Source of the DNA: Eubacterium sp.
Lineage (GTDB): Bacteria > Bacillota_A > Clostridia > Lachnospirales > Lachnospiraceae
Assembly (NCBI GenBank): GCA_023663915.1
Contig: JAMPGN010000182.1
Span: forward strand, 1 to 8,531
Reading direction: 5' to 3'
DNA length: 8,531 bases
Shown: positions 6,042 to 8,531 of the stretch, piece after piece
Numbering within the stretch: position 1 is the first letter of the stretch
How the letters are laid out: the number at the start of each line of letters is the position of its first letter
Program-made: the position numbers and the translations under genes
Notes under the pieces: model-generated
Told to the model about the DNA's origin: nothing
The model's input: only the letters and a program-made list of their open reading frames with translations
Databases searched by the model: none

Positions 6042-6147
6042 GATGCCCTATGAGTATAATGGAAGTTTTTACATTATTACTTCTGATTAGATCATACACT
6101 AGGTTCGCTTCCTTTGCAGTTTCTTGATCAATTTCCACGATTTTCAT
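6028..6147 (-). pseudogene. Truncated second gene of a minus-strand pair
   Basis: From the ATG at 6145-6147 the first 20 or so codons (MKIVEIDQETAKEANLVYDL) look like a normal soluble protein start. Beyond about 6090 the frame runs into the antisense of the toxin gene and ends at 6028. Its ATG overlaps the stop of the preceding frame as ATGA, a sign of translational coupling in a former two-gene operon. The family is not recognised. A toxin-antitoxin pair would fit the size and overlap, but there is no motif to support it. Confidence 0.35.
6050..6127 (+). pseudogene. Truncated holin-like toxin
   Basis: The frame encodes 25 residues. The first 13 (MSIMEVFTLLLLI) have the polar head and hydrophobic run of holin-like toxins. 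From about residue 14 the sequence (RSYTRFASFAVS) is neither hydrophobic nor lysine-rich, as the family's second half normally is. The DNA there, from about 6090, is the opposite strand of an unrelated reading frame. The gene therefore appears to have lost its 3' half at a rearrangement junction. The promoter and hairpin leader are still intact, so a short hydrophobic peptide may still be made. Function as a toxin is doubtful. Confidence 0.5.
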
Positions 6148-6357
6148 ATTAGTAGTTTTACCAGCCTGTTAAACATATCAATAAGTGAATATACTTTATT
6201 TCTATAAGGGAATACAAAATATTCTTCCATTGTAATTACGGATGATACAAATTCTTTATCATTTTCACGCATCTCCTTCATATATCCGTCAACGTTCTTT
6301 CCCCGTTCACTCGGAATCGTAAACCTATCCGTTTATATTATAATGTATTCTTTGCAT
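6144..6357 (-). pseudogene. Frameshifted small gene, first of a minus-strand pair
   Basis: An ATG at 6355-6357 opens MQRIHYNING and then hits TAG at 6325-6327. Skipping one T at 6327 joins it to RFTIPSERGKNVDGYMKEM and on through EEYFVFPYRNKVYSLIDMF to a TGA at 6144, giving about 70 residues of well-behaved protein sequence. The intact part alone could start at the ATG at 6279-6281 (45 residues). No good ribosome site is seen for either start. The one-base lesion, together with the truncated partner, suggests a decayed unit. I do not recognise the family. Confidence 0.4.
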
Positions 6358-6429
6358 CTTTTCAATATTGATGAAAATAGATACAGGATAACTCCTCAGA
6401 AAAAATGGGAAAACTCAAAGTATGATTCA

Positions 6430-6458
6430 TTGCTTTTGTAATAAAAATCGTCTATACT
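6430..6458 (+). promoter_or_regulatory. Promoter of the AAA-ATPase/PDDEXK gene
   Basis: TTGCTT (6430-6435) and TATACT (6453-6458) are 17 bases apart. Transcription would begin near 6465, upstream of the ATG at 6512 but downstream of an in-frame ATG at 6422. This supports the later start. Confidence 0.6.
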
Positions 6459-6511
6459 ATTTTCAAGAAAGAACAAGAGCACGGATCGCGTTGATGAAAA
6501 GGAGACAACAC

Positions 6512-8200
6512 ATGGCGAAGGTGGTCGGGATTGGCAATCAGGATTTTGAGAAAATCAGGGTAAACAATATTTTCTATATCGATAAGACGAAATTCATACG
6601 GGAATGGTGGGAAGCGGCGGACGAAGTAACCCTGATCACCCGTCCCCGCAGATTTGGCAAGACCTTGAATATGAGTATGCTGGAGAAGTTTTTCTCGGTT
6701 CATTATGAGAACCGGGGAGAGTTGTTCCAGGGACTGGAAATATGGCAGGAAGAAAAATACAGGAAGCTGCAGGGAACATATCCTGTCATATTTTTAAGCT
6801 TCGCGGATATCAAGGAGACCACCTTTAAGGAAGCGCGCCAAAAAATATGTAGAATTATCCAGATGCTGTATGGCAGACTGGATTACATGACAGGGGGCAA
6901 ACTGTTAAGCGATATAGAAAAGGAGGATATGAGGAAGCTGGTGGAAGATACCGATGACCATACGGCATCTTTGTCCATCAAAGTGCTTTCGGAGTGTTTA
7001 TACCGCTATTATGGCAAAAAGGTGATCGTTCTGTTGGATGAGTACGACACGCCCATGCAGGAAGCCTATGTGAGCGGATACTGGGATGAAATGGCGGCTT
7101 TTATCCGCAGCCTGTTTAACTCCACCTTTAAGACGAACCCCCATCTGGAACGTGCCATCATGACGGGAATTACGAGGATCAGCAAGGAATCCATTTTCTC
7201 CGATTTAAATAATCTGGAAGTCGTAACGACTACTTTGAATAAATATACAGACAGCTTTGGCTTTACGGAAGAAGAGGTCTTCGCGGCATTGGAGGAGTAT
7301 GGACTGGCGGATCAGAAACAGAAGGTGAAAGACTGGTACGATGGATTTACCTTCGGACAAACGAAGGATATCTATAATCCATGGTCTATCATTCATTATC
7401 TTGACAAAAGGGAAGTAGGTTCTTACTGGGCAAATTCAAGCAGCAACCGGCTGGTCGATAAGCTGATCAGAGAGGGAAACCCCAATATCAAAACGACGTT
7501 TGAGGATCTGTTAAACGGCGGCACGCTTCTGATGGAGATCGACGAGCAGATCGTCTATAATCAGCTCTTTACGAGAAAGAACGCAGTCTGGAGCCTGCTG
7601 CTTGCCAGCGGTTATCTGAAAGTGGCGGAGCGGATATTTGTGGAGCGGACGGAGCGCATACAGTACGAGCTGACCTTGACGAACAAGGAAGTCCGGATCA
7701 TGTTTGAAAATATGATACAGGACTGGTTCGCGGTGAATGATGACTACAATGATTTTATCAAGGCTTTGCTGCTGGACGATTTAAAGGCAATGAATGTATA
7801 CATGAACCGGGTGACAACAGAGATGTTCAGCAGTTTTGACACAGGGAACAAACCTTCCGATAAGAGACCGGAATGTTTCTATCACGGCTTTGTGCTGGGA
7901 CTGATGGTGGAACTGGCGGACAGGTATGTGATCACTTCCAACCGGGAGAGCGGTTTCGGGCGGTATGACGTGATGCTGGAACCGAGGGACGCTGCCAATG
8001 TGGATGCCATTGTGATAGAATTTAAGGTGCAGGACGAGGACGAAAAAGAACTATCCGCTACGGTGCAGGCGGCATTACAACAGATCGAAGAGAAAAACTA
8101 TCAGGCGAATCTGATGGCAAAGGGGATTCCGGGGGAGCGCATCCGAAAGTATGGGTTTGCTTTTTGCGGGAAAAAAGTGTTGATCGGCAGAACGGTATAA
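6512..8200 (+). CDS. AAA-ATPase-like protein with C-terminal PD-(D/E)XK nuclease-like domain
   Basis: A soluble protein of 562 residues in the large family that joins an AAA-ATPase-like domain to a PDDEXK_9 domain. The family is abundant in many copies in Bacteroidetes and Clostridia and lacks a settled function; an accessory or defence-like role is often supposed. The N-terminal block KIRVNNIFYIDKT (14-26) and the P-loop variant RPRRFGKT (44-51) are typical. Walker B is VIVLLDEYD (171-179). MTGITRISKESIFSDLNNL (217-235) and WYDGF (275-279) are further family motifs. The nuclease-like core has GRYDVML (483-489, Asp486) and VIEFKV (501-506, Glu503-x-Lys505). Length is normal and no key residue is missing. 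The start at 6512 has AAAGGAG (6498-6504) 7 bases upstream. The open frame reaches back to 6422, but that part lies across the promoter. GC and codon use look higher than in the remnants before it, fitting an acquired, self-contained cargo gene. Confidence 0.88.
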   Translation: MAKVVGIGNQDFEKIRVNNIFYIDKTKFIREWWEAADEVTLITRPRRFGKTLNMSMLEKFFSVHYENRGELFQGLEIWQEEKYRKLQGTYPVIFLSFADIKETTFKEARQKICRIIQMLYGRLDYMTGGKLLSDIEKEDMRKLVEDTDDHTASLSIKVLSECLYRYYGKKVIVLLDEYDTPMQEAYVSGYWDEMAAFIRSLFNSTFKTNPHLERAIMTGITRISKESIFSDLNNLEVVTTTLNKYTDSFGFTEEEVFAALEEYGLADQKQKVKDWYDGFTFGQTKDIYNPWSIIHYLDKREVGSYWANSSSNRLVDKLIREGNPNIKTTFEDLLNGGTLLMEIDEQIVYNQLFTRKNAVWSLLLASGYLKVAERIFVERTERIQYELTLTNKEVRIMFENMIQDWFAVNDDYNDFIKALLLDDLKAMNVYMNRVTTEMFSSFDTGNKPSDKRPECFYHGFVLGLMVELADRYVITSNRESGFGRYDVMLEPRDAANVDAIVIEFKVQDEDEKELSATVQAALQQIEEKNYQANLMAKGIPGERIRKYGFAFCGKKVLIGRTV

Positions 8201-8255
8201 TCGAACGGGTAACAGTGAGGCTGAAGACTGGACTGCTACTAACTGGGAAGCACGC

Positions 8256-8354
8256 ATGGAAGACCTCTTGAAAACCAAAAGTGTATCATGTATGATGATA
8301 GTAGCTTTAGTGGTAGGAAATTACGTTAGGGAAGGATATGAAAAATATCAATGA
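8256..8354 (+). CDS. Doubtful small membrane ORF overlapping the cytidylyltransferase start
   Basis: The frame encodes 32 residues: a charged head (MEDLLKTK), a hydrophobic run (VSCMMIVALVVGNYV) and a charged tail (REGYEKYQ). Its stop overlaps the ATG of the next gene as ATGA, which suggests coupling and could explain that gene's poor ribosome site. A weak GGAAG lies 5 bases before the ATG. The frame is open back past 8199, so this could also be the tail of a gene broken by the arrival of the ATPase gene. It competes with a promoter call at 8268-8296. Family not recognised. Confidence 0.25.
   Translation: MEDLLKTKSVSCMMIVALVVGNYVREGYEKYQ
8268..8296 (+). promoter_or_regulatory. Possible promoter of the cytidylyltransferase gene
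   Basis: TTGAAA (8268-8273) and TATGAT (8291-8296) are 17 bases apart, close to consensus, about 55 bases before the ATG at 8351. It lies inside a possible small ORF, so the two readings are partly exclusive. No terminator is visible between the ATPase gene and this site, so read-through is also possible. Confidence 0.45.
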
Positions 8355-8531
8355 AGGTAGTCATTCTGGCTGGTGGAACAAGAAGTACGATCAGTAATGA
8401 ACAGCAGGGCATCCCGAAACCGATGGTGGAGATCGGCGGGAAGCCTTTGCTGTGGCATATCATGAAGAGCTTTTCGGCTTATGGATTCCATGAATTTATC
8501 ATATGCGGCGGTTATAAGGTCGATCTGATCA
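8351..8531 (+). CDS. rfbF: Glucose-1-phosphate cytidylyltransferase, N-terminal part (runs off window)
   Basis: The first 60 residues begin with the nucleotidyltransferase signature: VVILAGGTRSTISNE (3-17), then IPKPMVEIGGKPLLWHIMK and FIICGGYK. WHIMK and ICxGYK are typical of RfbF-type enzymes, which make CDP-glucose from CTP and glucose 1-phosphate as the first step towards CDP-linked deoxysugars in surface polysaccharides. The GGTRSTISNE form of the nucleotide-binding loop differs from the commoner GGLGTRISEE. The start is set by the signature beginning at residue 3; the AAGGA at 8332-8336 is 14 bases away, longer than ideal, and coupling to the overlapping upstream frame is possible. The C-terminal three quarters are outside the window, so the sugar nucleotide specificity is inferred from the N-terminus only. 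Confidence 0.72.
   Translation, partial: MKVVILAGGTRSTISNEQQGIPKPMVEIGGKPLLWHIMKSFSAYGFHEFIICGGYKVDLI

Noticed and set aside
6422..6511. N-terminal extension of 30 codons on the AAA-ATPase gene
   Set aside because: It spans a good promoter (6430-6458), lacks a ribosome site, and the family's conserved start and an ideal ribosome site are at 6512.
1..8531. CRISPR arrays, tRNA or rRNA genes, complete insertion sequences
   Set aside because: No regularly spaced direct repeats, no tRNA-like cloverleaf and no transposase motifs were seen on either strand by eye.

Overview
The window looks like part of a low-to-mid GC Firmicutes chromosome, most likely a Clostridia/Lachnospiraceae-type gut bacterium. 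The evidence is strong AGGAGG-type ribosome sites, sigma-A-like promoters with 16-17 base spacers, short holin-like toxin peptides with structured leaders, and the protein families present. The taxon is inferred, not proven.

Layout. (1) At the left edge on the minus strand is the start of a small holin-like hydrophobic peptide of the type I toxin kind, cut off by the window, with a promoter and a leader that can fold so as to hide its ribosome site. (2) Positions 387-3454, plus strand, hold a two-gene unit: an MBOAT membrane O-acyltransferase and an overlapping DltD/AlgJ-like SGNH protein. (3) Positions 3445-5426, minus strand, hold a convergent two-gene unit: an LtaS/MdoB-type phosphoglycerol transferase and a small membrane protein. 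The two units overlap tail to tail by 10 bases, with no terminator between them. (4) Positions 5427-6511 are a gene-poor stretch of remnants. It has a second, truncated holin-like toxin with the same leader design, a frameshifted and truncated two-gene unit on the minus strand, and one doubtful small ORF. (5) Positions 6512-8200 encode an AAA-ATPase-like/PDDEXK_9 protein with its own promoter. (6) From 8351 the start of a glucose-1-phosphate cytidylyltransferase (rfbF-like) runs off the right edge.

How the genes fit together. The MBOAT and SGNH proteins probably O-acylate an extracytoplasmic glycopolymer. The LtaS/MdoB-like enzyme probably adds or polymerises glycerol phosphate on a surface polymer. 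The cytidylyltransferase makes CDP-glucose for a polysaccharide. Together this reads as a cell-envelope glycopolymer locus interrupted by mobile or accessory DNA.

The most striking observation is that both envelope enzymes, the MBOAT and the LtaS-like transferase, carry a 9-base G/C homopolymer inside the coding sequence. A change of one base either way gives a stop within a few to about 20 codons in both genes. This is the architecture of slipped-strand phase variation, and it would switch two surface modifications independently. The second notable observation is the toxin leader, in which three segments form mutually exclusive hairpins around the ribosome binding site.
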